This document shows, in pieces, positions 17,036 to 26,262 of a DNA stretch of 64,000 nucleotides. This stretch comes from Bacillota bacterium (lineage in GTDB: Bacteria > Bacillota > Clostridia > Lachnospirales > Lachnospiraceae). Where the stretch lies: contig JAEYLX010000014.1 in NCBI GenBank assembly GCA_023407575.1, positions 62,001 through 126,000 of the forward strand. The letters are read 5' to 3'. The notes under the pieces are model-generated. The model saw only the letters and a list, made by a program, of their open reading frames with translations, did no database searches and was not told where the DNA came from. Position 1 is the first letter of the stretch. Every line of letters starts with the position of its first letter. The position numbers and the translations under genes are program-made.

Positions 17036-19906
17036 ATGAAAGAAAAGAAACGGATTTCCATTATAACAGCAGTGATTACATATATATTATGTGTGGCACT
17101 TGTTGTGGGACTAATTATCGGTAATGCCTATGCATTAAAGTATCAGAACCTAATTTCTGTATACTTTAATCAGTCCACTCAGAAGATTGTTAATTCCGAG
17201 GGTGATGCGGCTGATTACTATTCCAGTGATTATGCAACAGCAGAAGAAAGAACTGCGCATTTACAGGAACTTGGAACTAAGATTGAAGAAGAGGGTATTG
17301 TTCTTCTGAAAGATCAAAATGATGTACTTCCTTTAGGTTCCGAGGCTAAGATCAGTGTATTCGGGCAGGATAGTGTTGATCCAATCTATGGTGGCGGCGG
17401 TGCTGGTTCCGTAGATGCTACAAAGGCTGTAAATTTAAAAACAGCGTTTGAAAATGCAGGCTTTCAATTAAATAAAACCCTTTGGGATTTCTACGAAACA
17501 GGGAAAGGTTCTTCTTATAGAAAGACTACTCCTGACGTATATGGACAAGGTGCTTTTGCTGTAAATGAAGTGCCAGCAGATGAATATACCGATGAGGTAA
17601 AAGCAAGCTTTGCAGAATACAATGATGCAGCAGTGGTAGTAATCGGTCGTTCCGGTGGTGAAAGCTCTGACCTTTCTTCCGCTCCACTGGAAAGTGGTTA
17701 TGCTTATTTACAACTTGATGATGCAGAAAGATCCATGCTGGAGCTTGCAACTGCTAATTTTGATAAAGTTGTGGTACTATTAAACACTCAGAACGCAATG
17801 GAACTGGGCTTCCTTAATGAGTATGATATTGATGCTTGTCTCTGGATTGGCGCCCTTGGTGAAACCGGTGCTTATGCGGTAGCAGATGTACTCAACGGTA
17901 CTGTTAATCCATCTGGAGCGCTTGTTGATACTTATGCTTATGACTCTTTAAGCGCTCCTAGCATGGAGAACTTCGGCAGTTATACAATTGCAAATAGTAC
18001 GGTAGATCGTGGCAATGCATACATGGTATACGGCGAAGGAATCTATGTTGGATATCTTTATTATGAAACCAGATACGAAGATGTTGTATTAGGTAATGAG
18101 GACAAAGCAAATTATGACTATGCTTCAGCAGTACAATTCCCTCTGGGATATGGTTTATCCTATACTGATTTTGAATGGTCAGATTATAGTGTGAAGGAAA
18201 CAGACGATACATTTGAAGTTTCTGTTAAAGTAACAAATAAAGGTGATGTGGCAGGTAAGGACATTGTTCAGATTTATATGCAATCTCCCTACACCGATTA
18301 TGATAAGGCAAATGGAATTGAAAAGGCATCTACTGAATTAGTTGGCTTTGCGAAAACTTCTTTACTTGAAGCAGGTAAGAGTGAAACTGTTACTGTATCT
18401 GTAGACAAGGAAGAGATGAAGACCTATGATGCAAAGGGATATGGTACTTATATTGTAGATGCTGGTGATTACTACTTTGCAGCAGGACTAAATGCACATG
18501 ATGCGTTGAACAATATCTTAGCTGCAAAAGGAAAAACAACAACAGATGGTATGGACTATGACGGTCAGTCAGCGTTAACGAATAAGGTTACTGTTAAGGA
18601 ATTAGATAATAAAACCTATGCGGTATCTAAGGCTACCGGTAACGAGATTACCAATCAGTTTGAAGAAGCGGATATGAATTACTATGACCCAGAGTTCACT
18701 TATTTAAGCAGAAGCAACTGGACAGGTACCTGGCCAACAACTTATGCAGAGGGAACATTAACTGCATCTGATAACTTGTTAAAGGATTTAGAGATTTCTT
18801 TCAGTGAAAATGACTCTATAACAGAACCTGTGACGGCTGTTACCAGTGAAGAATTCGGTAAATTAAATGCAGCTACTTTAATCGGCTTAGATTATAAAGA
18901 AGATTTATGGAATAGCTTAATTCAGCAGATGTCTGTGAAAGATTTGGATACGTTAGTACGTATCGGTGGATATTCTACCTCAAGTATTGAATCAATTCAA
19001 TTACCTGCTACTGTAGATAAAGACGGCCCTGCAGGGATTTCAGGAACCTTAGTTGGTGGTGAAAGTGGTACCTCCTACCCTCCTGAAGTGGTAATTGGCT
19101 CTACCTGGAATGTGGATTTAGTAGAAGAGTTTGGTAAATGTATCGGTGAAGACAGTATTGCACTTGGTGTCGCTGTATGGTATGCACCAGCATCTAATAT
19201 TCATCGTTCTCCATATAGCGGTAGAAACTTTGAGTACTACTCAGAGGATAGCTTCCTTTCTGGTAAGATGACTGCAAGTACTGTAGTTGGTGCACAGTCC
19301 AAAGGTGCTGTTGTAACCGTAAAACATTTTGCATTAAATGATCAGGAAACGAACCGCGTTGGTGGTGCAATGTTTGCTAATGAACAGTCCATTCGTGAAG
19401 TGTATTTGAAACCTTTCGAAGTATCTGTTCGTGAAGGGAATGCACTTGGTATGATGGCAAGTATGAATCGTATTGGTGCACGATGGACAGGTGGACACTA
19501 TGGCTTAATGACTTCTACCCTGCGAGATGAATGGGGATTTGAAGGTATGGTTATCACCGATCAGGCATCCTTCTCTGTATTTGCTTACGAAGACCTTCGT
19601 GAAGGGTTAGAGGCAGGAACTGATTTGTGGTTAAATACGGATGCAACACTATGGGTAATACCAGAGGATCAGATGACACCTACTGTTATAACTAATATGC
19701 AAAGAGCTGCTAAAAATGTTGTCTATGCAATTACGAATAGCAATGCCATGAACGGAATTTCAAGTGACAGTAAAATCGTTGCTATCCTGCCGCTATGGAG
19801 AAAAGCTTTGGTTGCTGCTGATGTGGTTGTTGGTGCACTGGTAGCATTTGTATTGATATTCATAACAACAAGATTGATAAAGCAGAAAAAAAGAAATAAT
19901 AATTAA
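17036..19906 (+). CDS. Membrane-anchored GH3 glycosidase with permuted domain order
   Basis: A 956-residue family-3 glycoside hydrolase. Residues 9-35 form a membrane helix, and a second helix near 920-945 ends with a basic tail, so the enzyme is probably held outside the cell by both ends. Domain order is reversed compared with standard GH3: the C-terminal alpha/beta sandwich comes first (EEEGIVLLKDQ at about 84), then a fibronectin-III-like domain (about 390-480), and the (beta/alpha)8 catalytic domain last. The catalytic part shows KDGPAGISG, NIHRSPYSGRNFEYY and KHFALNDQE, with the expected nucleophile Asp842 in GMVITDQ. Substrate is likely a beta-glucoside or xyloside but is unproven. Direct repeats for a LytTR regulator precede it. 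Confidence 0.92.
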   Translation: MKEKKRISIITAVITYILCVALVVGLIIGNAYALKYQNLISVYFNQSTQKIVNSEGDAADYYSSDYATAEERTAHLQELGTKIEEEGIVLLKDQNDVLPLGSEAKISVFGQDSVDPIYGGGGAGSVDATKAVNLKTAFENAGFQLNKTLWDFYETGKGSSYRKTTPDVYGQGAFAVNEVPADEYTDEVKASFAEYNDAAVVVIGRSGGESSDLSSAPLESGYAYLQLDDAERSMLELATANFDKVVVLLNTQNAMELGFLNEYDIDACLWIGALGETGAYAVADVLNGTVNPSGALVDTYAYDSLSAPSMENFGSYTIANSTVDRGNAYMVYGEGIYVGYLYYETRYEDVVLGNEDKANYDYASAVQFPLGYGLSYTDFEWSDYSVKETDDTFEVSVKVTNKGDVAGKDIVQIYMQSPYTDYDKANGIEKASTELVGFAKTSLLEAGKSETVTVSVDKEEMKTYDAKGYGTYIVDAGDYYFAAGLNAHDALNNILAAKGKTTTDGMDYDGQSALTNKVTVKELDNKTYAVSKATGNEITNQFEEADMNYYDPEFTYLSRSNWTGTWPTTYAEGTLTASDNLLKDLEISFSENDSITEPVTAVTSEEFGKLNAATLIGLDYKEDLWNSLIQQMSVKDLDTLVRIGGYSTSSIESIQLPATVDKDGPAGISGTLVGGESGTSYPPEVVIGSTWNVDLVEEFGKCIGEDSIALGVAVWYAPASNIHRSPYSGRNFEYYSEDSFLSGKMTASTVVGAQSKGAVVTVKHFALNDQETNRVGGAMFANEQSIREVYLKPFEVSVREGNALGMMASMNRIGARWTGGHYGLMTSTLRDEWGFEGMVITDQASFSVFAYEDLREGLEAGTDLWLNTDATLWVIPEDQMTPTVITNMQRAAKNVVYAITNSNAMNGISSDSKIVAILPLWRKALVAADVVVGALVAFVLIFITTRLIKQKKRNNN

Positions 19907-19939
19907 TAGATAAGTAAATATTAAAGATATTAAAAGTAT

Positions 19940-19970
19940 AGATCTCTGCAACGATTAGTTGCAGAGGTCT
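19940..19970 (+). terminator. Terminator after the permuted GH3 gene
   Basis: A 13-bp stem, AGATCTCTGCAAC with GTTGCAGAGGTCT (one G-U pair), encloses a five-base loop 34 bp after the stop and is followed by TTGCTGT. Confidence 0.75.
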
Positions 19971-19982
19971 TTGCTGTATAAT

Positions 19983-20177
19983 ATGATTAAAGAGTCAAAA
20001 GTCTGTTCTAGCTACTAAGATGAATATGTGTGTATGTACATTCATCTGGACTTGCCTTACCATCTTGGGACTGCCTAAAAAGAAGGCAATCCCAAGATGC
20101 CGGTCTGCGCCATCAGAATGTACATACACACATATTCATCATTAAAGTATGATTACGACTTTTGACACTTTAATCAT
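19983..20177. repeat. Nested palindromic element, long form
   Basis: Three concentric inverted repeats make up this 195-bp element. The outer arms (19983-20003 and 20157-20177) read ATGATTAAAG-a-GTCAAAAGTC and its complement, with one central mismatch. The middle arms (20019-20043 and 20116-20140) are 25-bp perfect complements. The inner hairpin (20061-20099) starts CATCTTGGGA. A shorter copy sharing outer and middle arms is at 42182-42269. There is no coding content. A non-autonomous mobile or REP-like element is possible; an RNA function is an alternative. Confidence 0.8.
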
Positions 20178-20210
20178 AATATGATAGAAAGAAAAAGCAA
20201 GGAGGTCGCT

Positions 20211-20915
20211 ATGAAGCTGGCTATTGTTGATGATGACAAGAAGACAACGGATTTACTCGAAAGTTATATCAAACGATTTGAAAATGAGAATAATATAGCC
20301 ATTCAGGTATCTGTATTTCATCATCCCAATGACTTTTTGAACACTTACAACCAGGATTATGATTTGGTATTAATGGATATTGAGATGCCGGGGTTGAATG
20401 GTATTGAAACGGCGCGCGAACTTCGGAGAATGGACAAGCATGTGGTTCTTATCTTCATAACCAATATGGCTCAATATGCAATTAATGGATACGAGGTTGA
20501 AGCGTTGGATTATGTGATAAAACCTGTATCCTATGCAGACTTTATTTTAAAGATGCAAAAAGCAATGCGCTATATTAATCGAAATCAGGATAAAAGGTTA
20601 GTATTAAATACTTCCGAAGGAGTGGTCCACCTCCATGTATCAGATATTCTATTTGTTGAAGTAATTCGGCATTATCTGCTTTACCACACCATTAGTGGAA
20701 ATTTTACAGTTCGAGGTGTGATGAAGGAGTTGGAAGAAAGTTTGGGGGAGTATCATTTTGTTCGTAGTAATCATTGTTATTTAATTAATTTAAAATACGT
20801 GGAAGCAATTAGTGGAAACATGGTCAAAGTTGGCGGTGATGAGTTACAGATCAGCAGGAATAAGAAAAATGATTTCCTAATGGAATTTACCAGATATGTA
20901 GGAGGTATGCAGTAA
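20211..20915 (+). CDS. LytTR-family response regulator
   Basis: A 234-residue response regulator. The receiver domain (1-120) has acidic residues IVDDD near the start, the phosphoacceptor Asp56 in LVLMDIEMPG and Lys in YVIKPVS. The C-terminal LytTR DNA-binding domain covers about 135-234 (VHLHVSDILFVEV, FVRSNHCYLINL). The ATG at 20211 follows GGAGG; the frame extends further upstream but without a ribosome binding site. It overlaps the sensor kinase start by one base. It is AgrA-like and probably controls the neighbouring GH3 genes. Confidence 0.93.
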   Translation: MKLAIVDDDKKTTDLLESYIKRFENENNIAIQVSVFHHPNDFLNTYNQDYDLVLMDIEMPGLNGIETARELRRMDKHVVLIFITNMAQYAINGYEVEALDYVIKPVSYADFILKMQKAMRYINRNQDKRLVLNTSEGVVHLHVSDILFVEVIRHYLLYHTISGNFTVRGVMKELEESLGEYHFVRSNHCYLINLKYVEAISGNMVKVGGDELQISRNKKNDFLMEFTRYVGGMQ

Positions 20916-22309
20916 TGAGCGCACTTGACATTTTTGAAGAATTACGCTTTATTATTGAACTTGTTGTTGCAGAGCAGCTTTTTGTCTGGTCCTTTGCAAA
21001 GAGGAAAAATAATTTCTGGATTAAATTCTGTCTGGGATTTCTTATACTTGTGGTATTGTCAGTTCTGTATATTAATCTACGGGATTTTGTAGGTGGATAT
21101 GAAATTGAATTACTTATGAATACGGTATCAATTTCCTGGTACATTACCTTGGCTATCTTAACGATAATACATATCCTAATATGTTATGAGATAACCATAA
21201 GCGATGCATTGTTCATGGGAATTGCGGGATATTCTGTTCAGCATCTGGAATATATTATTGTGAATGAAGTGCTTGCCAGGGGTATCTGGAAGGATCTGGT
21301 GAATCATTTATGGCTTTATATTATAGTCTGCATTATAACTTGTAGTATCTGGTATTACTTAATTGCTAAGGCCTTTGCAGCAAAATTAAAAATTGCTGGT
21401 GGTGTTCTATATGAAGACCGTATTCAATCAGTTATATACTTTCTTTTAATGCTTATTGTTCTTTTTTTTACAGCATTTTTAGGTCAGGATATCTTCTTAA
21501 ATGGTACCAATGACTACAGCAGTGTTAATTATCAAGGGGCGACCTTTGATTTCTTTAGCTGTACCTTGGTATTAGTGGTGCAATACAGTATTTTTAGAAT
21601 TGTTAATTTAAATCGTGAAAAAGAAATTGTAAAACAGTTGCTCTACGAGCGACAAAAGCAATATAAACAATCTAAGGAAAATATAGATATCATTAATCAA
21701 AAATGCCATGACCTAAAGCATCAAATTCAGGCTTTAAAGGCTGCAAAAAGCGAGGAGCTGGGTAAATATATTGACGAAGTAGAAGATTCTATTATGTTCT
21801 ATGACTCAGTAGTTAAGACCGAGAATGAGGTTTTAAATACCATTCTTACAGAAAAAAGTCTCTATTGTGAAAAACATCGCATAAAACTGTCCTGCATGGT
21901 AGATGCAAGTCAGTTGGATTTTATGAGTACCTTGGATATCTATGCACTCCTGGGAAATGCCTTGGATAATGCTATTGAAAGCGTCAGCAGGAATATGGAT
22001 AAGGAAAAGAGAGTAGTCAGCCTTACTATTTCTGCAAACGGCAGTTTTCTGTGTATCCAGACCAATAATTATTATGAGGGAAAGATGCAATTTGAAGGCG
22101 GACTGCCTATTACGACAAAGAAGAATCGAGCTTATCACGGGTTTGGCATGAAGAGTATGAAGCATTTGACTGAAAAATATGGCGGATCCTTATATACCAG
22201 TTTAAATAATGACATTTTCATGCTTCAAATTGTAATACCAATACCGGCCGAATTTGTACGGTTATTAAAGGAAGCTAAGGCGGAAAAAGCAGGATTGAAG
22301 ATATGGTAA
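20915..22309 (+). CDS. AgrC/LytS-like sensor histidine kinase, GHKL type
   Basis: A 464-residue sensor with about six membrane helices in residues 1-215, then a coiled linker and the kinase core. The phosphorylated histidine is probably His265 in KCHDLKHQ. The ATPase part has the N box NALDNAIESV and a G box GFGMKSM. This class senses peptides or small extracellular signals and pairs with LytTR regulators, here the gene directly before it (one-base overlap). No Agr-type peptide precursor or AgrB processing protein is visible in the window, so the signal may be a glycan or come from elsewhere. Confidence 0.92.
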   Translation: MSALDIFEELRFIIELVVAEQLFVWSFAKRKNNFWIKFCLGFLILVVLSVLYINLRDFVGGYEIELLMNTVSISWYITLAILTIIHILICYEITISDALFMGIAGYSVQHLEYIIVNEVLARGIWKDLVNHLWLYIIVCIITCSIWYYLIAKAFAAKLKIAGGVLYEDRIQSVIYFLLMLIVLFFTAFLGQDIFLNGTNDYSSVNYQGATFDFFSCTLVLVVQYSIFRIVNLNREKEIVKQLLYERQKQYKQSKENIDIINQKCHDLKHQIQALKAAKSEELGKYIDEVEDSIMFYDSVVKTENEVLNTILTEKSLYCEKHRIKLSCMVDASQLDFMSTLDIYALLGNALDNAIESVSRNMDKEKRVVSLTISANGSFLCIQTNNYYEGKMQFEGGLPITTKKNRAYHGFGMKSMKHLTEKYGGSLYTSLNNDIFMLQIVIPIPAEFVRLLKEAKAEKAGLKIW

Positions 22310-22392
22310 TAGCATCTGAGCAGATTATGCCTTATAAAAAACAGTTTGTGCCATTCGAATTCTATAATCCTACGGATATGATATTATGTAGA

Positions 22393-22486
22393 CATTATAT
22401 CATGAACATAGAACTTGCTCATGATCATGTTGCTCCAATAGGTATTGGCAAGCAAGTTAACAATACCTTATTCCGCGTTCATTATA
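22393..22486. repeat. Dispersed double-hairpin repeat, single copy
   Basis: This stretch matches the 88-bp units at 34097-34314. Hairpin 1 pairs ATCATGAACA with TGCTCATGAT (one mismatch). Hairpin 2 pairs GGTATTG (22441) with CAATACC (22461). Bases in the hairpin-2 arms differ from the other copies but still pair. It fills the gap between the sensor kinase and the second GH3 gene. A 79-codon frame from 22303 is explained by the repeat and has no ribosome binding site. Confidence 0.7.
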
Positions 22487-22516
22487 ACGTAATTATATTC
22501 TATCTGGAGGATAAGA

Positions 22517-24910
22517 ATGTTAAAGAATCAGTCGATTATTGATAAAATGAGTTTAGAAGAAAAAGCAGCTATGATGTCAGGAAAAGATACCTGGACTACA
22601 GTTGCTTATGAAAATTACGAGGTTCCGTCCATATTTCTTTCCGATGGACCTCATGGTCTACGAAAGCAAGCAGGTGCAGCAGATCACCTTGGACTTAATG
22701 CCAGTTTACCAGCTACCTGTTTTCCAACTGCGGCTACTGTGGCAAATAGCTGGGATGAAAAACTAGGTGAGGAGCTAGGCGAGTATCTTGGGGAAGAAGC
22801 TGTTGCTTTAGGCGTGGATATGATCCTTGGGCCAGGATTAAATATTAAAAGAAGCCCTTTGTGTGGTAGAAACTTTGAGTATTTTAGCGAAGATCCGTAT
22901 TTGTCAGGTAAGATGGCAGCAGCCTACATCCGAGGAATTCAAAAAAAGGGTGTTGCTGCATGCCCGAAGCATTTTGCTGCGAACAGTCAGGAGCTTCGAA
23001 GAATGACAAATGATTCTATTGTGGACGAAAGAACCTTCCGTGAAATCTATACTACCGGTTTCGAAATTGCAGTAAAAGAAGGCAAGTCCAAGGCTATTAT
23101 GTCATCTTATAATCTAATAAATGGTGTTTATGCCAATGAGAGCACCCACTTGTTACAGGATATATTGGTAAAGGAATGGGGATTTGACGGCGTTGTAGTA
23201 TCCGATTGGGGTGGAAGCAACGACCATGTTCTAGGAGTGCAAAACGGAAGTCATCTGGAGATGCCTTCCACAGGTAAAATGGGTGCTAAGGAACTTGTAA
23301 AGGCTGTTGAAAGCGGAAAATTGAAGGAGTCTGTTTTGAATCAAAGAGTGGATGAACTACTTTCCGTAATTCTTGATGTTAGTGATGCTGCCAAGAAACC
23401 GAAAAAGAGAGACTTTGATAAAAAATTACATCATAGCTTCGCAGAAAAAGTAGCAAAAGAGAGTATTGTTCTACTAAAAAATGAAGATAATGTCCTTCCA
23501 TTACAAAAAGATTCTAAGATTACGATAATCGGTGATTTTGCAGATAAACCACGATATCAAGGTGCAGGCTCATCTATGGTAAATCCAACGAAAATAGATT
23601 CAACCCTTACAGTGATTGACGATTATGCTTTAGTTTTAACTGCATATGAGCAAGGCTATGAGCGTAATAAAAAAACAGATGTAAAGTTGTTAGAAAGAGC
23701 GAAAGAGGCGGCGAAACAATCTGAATATGTACTTATCTACGCTGGTTTGGATGAAATCAGAGAAACAGAAGGTATGGATCGAAGTGACATGAAAATGCCG
23801 CAGAATCAATTGGAGCTTATTGATGAAATTACTAAAGTCAACCATAATGTTATTGTGATTTTATCAGCTGGTTCAGTGGTAGAGATGCCTTGGATACATA
23901 AGGTTAAGGCAGTAGTTCATGGTTATTTAAGCGGGCAGGCAGGTGCAAGTGCCATGCTGGAGGTGATAACCGGTAAATACAATCCTTCCGGTAAGTTAAA
24001 TGAAACCTATCCTATTGAATATGAAGATACACCCAACTATCGCTACTACCCCGGCAAAGAGCGAACCAGTGAATACCGAGAAGGGCCTTATGTTGGTTAT
24101 CGCTACTATGAAACTGTGGGACAGGAGATTTTATATCCTTTTGGATATGGCTTGAGCTACACCACCTTTGCTTATTCTGACTTAAAGGTTACAAAAGACG
24201 GTGCAAGCTTCCGTATAAAGAACTCCGGTAAGGTGGATGGAGCTGAAATTTGCCAGCTCTATATTGGAAAAAGCTCCAATCAGATTTTCAGACCAATCAG
24301 AGAATTAAAAGGCTTTAAGAAAGTGTTCTTAAAAGCTGGTGAAGAGAAGGAAGTCTTTCTTCCCTTTGACGATAAGGCATTCCGTTACTACCATATTCAC
24401 ACAAATCAGTGGGAGGTCGAAGGAGGTACTTATACCGTGGAAATTGGTATTAACGCTACCGATATGGTACTTCAGTCTACTATTGGTATAGAAGGAACAA
24501 ATGCAAAATCACCTTATATAAAAGAAAGTCTTCCTGCATATTTCACAGGTAAAGTGACAAAAGTAGATGATTATCAGTTTGAACAAATTTTAGATATACC
24601 TGTGCCGAATGGAAACTGGGATAAGTCTGGACTACTTGGAATTAATGATTCCTTTTGTCAGCTTTATTATGCAAAAAGTATACTGGCAAGGCTTGTATAT
24701 AAGATACTGACTTCGATTAAAAACAGAAGTGAGAAAAAAGGTAAACCCAACCTTAATATATTATTCATCTACAATATGCCATTTCGCGGGCTTGCGAAGA
24801 TGACGGGTGGTGCTATCACCCTGGAGATGTCTTATGCGCTAGTGGAAATTGTAAACGGTAAGGGCTTTAAGGGCTTCTATCATTTTATTAAGGCTTTTTT
24901 TAAGAAGTAA
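22517..24910 (+). CDS. GH3 glycosidase, standard domain order, with C-terminal extension
   Basis: A 797-residue cytoplasmic family-3 enzyme without signal peptide. The catalytic barrel comes first (LSDGPHGLR, NIKRSPLCGRNFEYFSEDP, CPKHFAANSQE) with the nucleophile Asp230 in VVVSDWGG. The alpha/beta sandwich follows (ESIVLLKNEDNVLPL at about 315), then a fibronectin-III-like domain (about 540-665). The last 120 residues or so are an extra segment with amphipathic helices (AKSILARLVYKIL, FRGLAKMTGG) that I do not recognise. Beta-glucosidase is the commonest activity for this layout. GGAGG fixes the ATG. GtrA follows 17 bp later, so these two are co-transcribed. Confidence 0.93.
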   Translation: MLKNQSIIDKMSLEEKAAMMSGKDTWTTVAYENYEVPSIFLSDGPHGLRKQAGAADHLGLNASLPATCFPTAATVANSWDEKLGEELGEYLGEEAVALGVDMILGPGLNIKRSPLCGRNFEYFSEDPYLSGKMAAAYIRGIQKKGVAACPKHFAANSQELRRMTNDSIVDERTFREIYTTGFEIAVKEGKSKAIMSSYNLINGVYANESTHLLQDILVKEWGFDGVVVSDWGGSNDHVLGVQNGSHLEMPSTGKMGAKELVKAVESGKLKESVLNQRVDELLSVILDVSDAAKKPKKRDFDKKLHHSFAEKVAKESIVLLKNEDNVLPLQKDSKITIIGDFADKPRYQGAGSSMVNPTKIDSTLTVIDDYALVLTAYEQGYERNKKTDVKLLERAKEAAKQSEYVLIYAGLDEIRETEGMDRSDMKMPQNQLELIDEITKVNHNVIVILSAGSVVEMPWIHKVKAVVHGYLSGQAGASAMLEVITGKYNPSGKLNETYPIEYEDTPNYRYYPGKERTSEYREGPYVGYRYYETVGQEILYPFGYGLSYTTFAYSDLKVTKDGASFRIKNSGKVDGAEICQLYIGKSSNQIFRPIRELKGFKKVFLKAGEEKEVFLPFDDKAFRYYHIHTNQWEVEGGTYTVEIGINATDMVLQSTIGIEGTNAKSPYIKESLPAYFTGKVTKVDDYQFEQILDIPVPNGNWDKSGLLGINDSFCQLYYAKSILARLVYKILTSIKNRSEKKGKPNLNILFIYNMPFRGLAKMTGGAITLEMSYALVEIVNGKGFKGFYHFIKAFFKK

Positions 24911-24927
24911 GAGAGGATGGAAGTACC

Positions 24928-25422
24928 ATGGAAGTAGTAAATAAAATAAAAATATGGAAAGACAACCATCCAAATTTATATGAATTTATTCTATTTAATA
25001 TCATGAGTAATGTTGCTACTATTACTAATTTCTGCGTGCTTTGGTTAGGTAATGGGGTGTTCTTTAAAGCATTTGCAGATAGGGACTTCTCCTGGTTTAT
25101 CTTTGATTATTCCAAAGAGAATGGCGGACTTAGTGGGTTTTTAGCATTCTTATTAGCTTATATCTGCGCACAAGCCGTTAATTTTATTGTTCAAAGAAAA
25201 GTAGTGTTTGCAGCAACTGTAAGAATATCAAAGGTTTTACCCTGGTATCTGATAACCGTTATAGTAGCTGGAATTATATCTATTTGGCTCCCACCTTATA
25301 TGATTGCAATAATGAAGCCTTATGTGGGCGGTTTCGCTGCGACCTTGGCAAACGCAATCAATATTTTCTTACAGGTAGTTATTAATTATCCAATGCTTAA
25401 ACTAGTAATTATGAAAAAATAA
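24928..25422 (+). CDS. GtrA-like membrane protein
   Basis: A 164-residue protein with four membrane helices in the GtrA pattern (LYEFILFNIMSNVATITNF, then QAVNFIVQRKVVF and INIFLQVVINYP). GtrA family members help move polyprenyl-linked sugars across the membrane or act as small transport partners in glycan modification. Here it is encoded directly after a GH3 glycosidase and behind a two-component system, which suggests a link to cell-surface glycan turnover. A strong terminator closes the unit. Confidence 0.85.
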   Translation: MEVVNKIKIWKDNHPNLYEFILFNIMSNVATITNFCVLWLGNGVFFKAFADRDFSWFIFDYSKENGGLSGFLAFLLAYICAQAVNFIVQRKVVFAATVRISKVLPWYLITVIVAGIISIWLPPYMIAIMKPYVGGFAATLANAINIFLQVVINYPMLKLVIMKK

Positions 25423-25481
25423 AAAAACAGCTCCGAACCTCTATAAAAGTAAAATCGACAGAGGTATCGGAGCTGTTTTTT
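25423..25481. terminator. Strong terminator after the GtrA-like gene
   Basis: AAAAAACAGCTCCGA pairs with TCGGAGCTGTTTTTT and the stem extends with CCTCT/AGAGG. A T-run follows on the plus strand and the A-run on the other side makes it usable in both directions. Confidence 0.92.
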
Positions 25482-25587
25482 CAAAGAGTTTAATTGTTAA
25501 AAGAGGAATAGCTTTTTATTTATTATTTACTAATCTAACATTGTATTTACAGCAGTTCTAGGGGGTTGATATTAATTGAGGTAATTT

Positions 25588-26262
25588 TTAAAACTCACGT
25601 TTATTATAAAAGGATAAAGAAACCTGGAGGGATATAAGCATAATTACGAGCCAAATCATTATCCCTATAAGTATAGCTGTGAATGTATTTGCTTCTAACC
25701 AAACCAATGTATGATTCATTTGCTCCAATGAAATTTTTTCTTTTAAATAGTTCGTTAGGAGGACAACGACTAAAGGTAATCCTACAAATGGTAAATAAGA
25801 AAAAAACTTTGCTTTTGCATATCCAAGCTTAAAATAGATAGGTATTTGGATTGCTTGTATAATGCTGAAAATGGAAAATAGGGCGAGTGTGGTTACAAAG
25901 CTTTCTAAGAAATTATAATCTTTATTTAATACCATTGATACAAGATAGGTAAAGAGGTATGCTAATAATCCGGCACATGCATTTATTATAAGGGCAAATA
26001 AATATCGTCCAACAACTACAGTACTTCGCTGAATGGAAAGAGTGGTGTACAGGGCATCAATTCCGTTCTTTTCACCCACAGCAAAGGGGTAACTGACGTA
26101 TAGTCCCGCAAAGACCATTAAAATTGCAATTGCAGACAGGCTGTTGTTTGAATTAAACATCATTATAACTGCAACAATTGTAAAAATGAATAGATTTTTC
26201 AAGGTCAAGTAAGGTTTAACTGTAAAATAATCCAGCCGTACAAAAGTAAGTGCTTTATTCAT
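25588..26262 (-). CDS. ABC-2-type transporter permease
   Basis: A 224-residue membrane protein with six predicted helices and a pattern typical of permeases encoded with YtrA-type GntR regulators (DYFTVKPYLTLKNLF at the N-terminus, YPFAVGEKNGIDALYTTL in the first cytoplasmic loop). It overlaps the ATPase gene upstream by 8 bp, so the two are coupled. The substrate is unknown; related systems respond to cell-envelope antibiotics. Confidence 0.85.
   Translation of the reverse strand: MNKALTFVRLDYFTVKPYLTLKNLFIFTIVAVIMMFNSNNSLSAIAILMVFAGLYVSYPFAVGEKNGIDALYTTLSIQRSTVVVGRYLFALIINACAGLLAYLFTYLVSMVLNKDYNFLESFVTTLALFSIFSIIQAIQIPIYFKLGYAKAKFFSYLPFVGLPLVVVLLTNYLKEKISLEQMNHTLVWLEANTFTAILIGIMIWLVIMLISLQVSLSFYNKREF

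Noticed and set aside
20915..22309. Complete Agr-type quorum-sensing locus
   Set aside because: Kinase and regulator are Agr-like, but neither an AgrB-type protease nor a peptide precursor gene is present between 16 and 26 kb.
22303..22542. A 79-codon plus-strand frame between the sensor kinase and the second GH3 gene
   Set aside because: It lacks a ribosome binding site, overlaps both neighbours and is explained by the dispersed hairpin repeat at 22393-22486.
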